Shown here in pieces: positions 62,985 to 64,000 of a stretch of 64,000 bases of DNA. Location of the stretch: the NCBI GenBank assembly GCA_002286855.1, contig NRSV01000028.1, positions 248,001-312,000 of the forward strand, written 5' to 3'. Made by a program: the position numbers and the translations under genes. Each line of letters opens with the position of its first letter. The first letter of the stretch is position 1. The notes beneath the pieces are model-generated. The model was not told the origin of the DNA. It saw only the letters and a list, made by a program, of their open reading frames with translations, and ran no database searches. Origin of the DNA: Bipolaris cookei (Eukaryota; Ascomycota; Dothideomycetes; Pleosporales; Pleosporaceae).

Positions 62985-64000
62985 ATGGATATCAAGGATC
63001 TTGGTGAGTGTTCCCCATGCCGTTGAGCTGTCGCAGCGCGCGCTGTTGCACATCCCAGCTAACCCAGCCTTTCTAGCACCCGTTGCAGGCGCCGCTATTG
63101 CAGGCGTTACTGCTGCTGCCGCATACATCGACGCCAAATATCACATCTCCAAAGATATTGCGGGCATTCGCGGTCAAAAAGCAGCAGCGCGCGGTATAGA
63201 GAAGAACTGTAAGTTTGGGCTGTTTGTGTGCTCACATCACCCTTTACTAACAGTCCCGCAGCTCGAGGCAAAGGCCAATCTCTCTGGTACCAATTCGAAA
63301 GCCAAGTCCGTCGTCTCCCCTCGAATGAAGAATGCATCTGGTCTCGTAACGGATGTTACACCTGGGCCGAAACCTACGCGAACGCCTGTCGCTATGGCCA
63401 ATATCTCCACCAGCATGGTGTCGTGCCCGGACAGCTCTTCGCTATGTACATGATGAACCGACCTGAGTTTCTGTTTGCTCATTTGGGTAGCTGGAGCATA
63501 GGAAGTGCACCGGCATGGATCAACTACAACTTGGCGGGTGATTCGCTGTTTCACTGCTTGAAAGTAAGCGGTGCCAAGGTGCTGCTTGTCGACGAAGAAC
63601 AAGAGTGTAGGCAAAGGATAGAAGATATTCGCCAAAAGTTGGAGGAAGAACTCGGCATGACTATCTTGATTCTGGACAACAATCTAAAGGGCGAGATTTC
63701 GAGGTCGGAGCCAAAGAGGCCAGAAGACTCCCTTCGAGCAGGTGCAAAGGGCAAATTCCCAATCTTCATTTTCTACACAAGGTGAGTCACTACTACACAT
63801 TCTTTCAGAGAAGCCATGGGCTGACAATACCAGTGGAACGACTGGACATCCAAAAGCCTGCCCATTCCCTACGGAAAGAGCGGCCGGTTTGACAGGTCGC
63901 GTAGGTGCCATGGGCCTGAAGCCAGGACCTAATGGCGATCGATGGTATGTTTGCATGCCTCTATACCACGGTACCGGAGGTACCACCGCACTCGTGTGCA
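62985..64000 (+). CDS. FAT1/FATP-type very-long-chain acyl-CoA synthetase, 5' part
   Basis: Four exons seen (62985-63003, 63077-63208, 63262-63781, 63834 onwards); the gene runs off the window. The start MDIKDL is spliced to APVAGAAIAGVTAAAAYIDA, a hydrophobic N-terminal anchor as in Fat1. Next come SRGKGQSLWYQFESQVRRLP and YTWAETYANACRYGQYLHQH. The AMP-binding P-loop motif is assembled across intron 3 as FIFYTS-GTTGHPKAC, and YVCMPLYHGTGGTTALVC follows at the edge. It activates long or very long fatty acids to CoA thioesters with ATP and is linked to fatty-acid import, at the ER, peroxisome or plasma membrane. The FATP family fits better than Faa-type synthetases because of the N-terminal anchor and the IFYTSGTTG sequence. 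Confidence 0.9.

Noticed and set aside
1..64000. CRISPR arrays, bacterial operons, riboswitches or a secondary-metabolite cluster
   Set aside because: No spaced repeats, no PKS/NRPS/terpene genes and no ribosome-binding sites; the window is eukaryotic.

Overview
The window is nuclear DNA of a filamentous ascomycete. Most genes carry short (48-90 bp) GT-AG introns with fungal branch points (CTAAC, CTGAC). The content includes a fungal hybrid histidine kinase, Gyp7-like Rab GAP, NIMA-type kinase, Atg8, coproporphyrinogen oxidase, Zn2Cys6 factor, HET and NB-ARC/TPR genes, and Fot1/pogo transposons. Stop codons in the broken genes look like C-to-T (G-to-A) changes, as left by repeat-induced point mutation (RIP). 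Gene types and style suggest a dothideomycete, probably Pleosporales; this is inference and no species is claimed.

Layout. 0.3-14.8 kb is ordinary gene-dense DNA: secreted amidohydrolase, hybrid histidine kinase, DUF2011-type nuclear protein, a broken DUF3632-type gene, Mso1-like protein, Gyp7-like Rab GAP and an unrecognised conserved-looking protein. 14.8-20.3 kb is a decayed island holding an NB-ARC/TPR receptor (NLR) pseudogene and a divergently oriented HET-domain pseudogene. 20.3-33.9 kb holds a ubiquitin protease, ATG8, HEM13, a Gid5/ARMC8-like armadillo protein and a large unrecognised protein. 34.5-38.6 kb is a second decayed island with a Fot1/pogo relic and a Zn2Cys6 pseudogene. 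38.9-45.0 kb holds a dienelactone hydrolase, an ankyrin/BTB protein and a NIMA kinase. 45.8-51.1 kb is a metal-uptake neighbourhood: ferric reductase, Ctr copper transporter and a Bim1-type copper-binding surface protein. 51.8-64 kb holds NAC-beta, a nearly complete Fot1/pogo transposon with terminal repeats, an AIF/FSP1-like oxidoreductase, exosome Rrp43, a secreted DUF1996 protein, an intron-containing tRNA-Val and the 5' part of a FAT1-type acyl-CoA synthetase.

The most interesting object is the pair at 15.8-19.3 kb. The NLR relic begins with a short F-x-G-P...G-G-T-x-N-F-N-F motif, and the adjacent, divergently transcribed HET relic is followed by the same kind of motif, with a weaker second copy downstream. 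This is the architecture of fungal amyloid signalling pairs (receptor N-terminus templating an effector C-terminus, as in NWD2/HET-S), here with a motif I cannot assign to a named class. The HET relic is also split by a 160-bp insertion with inverted ends and a 10-bp target duplication.
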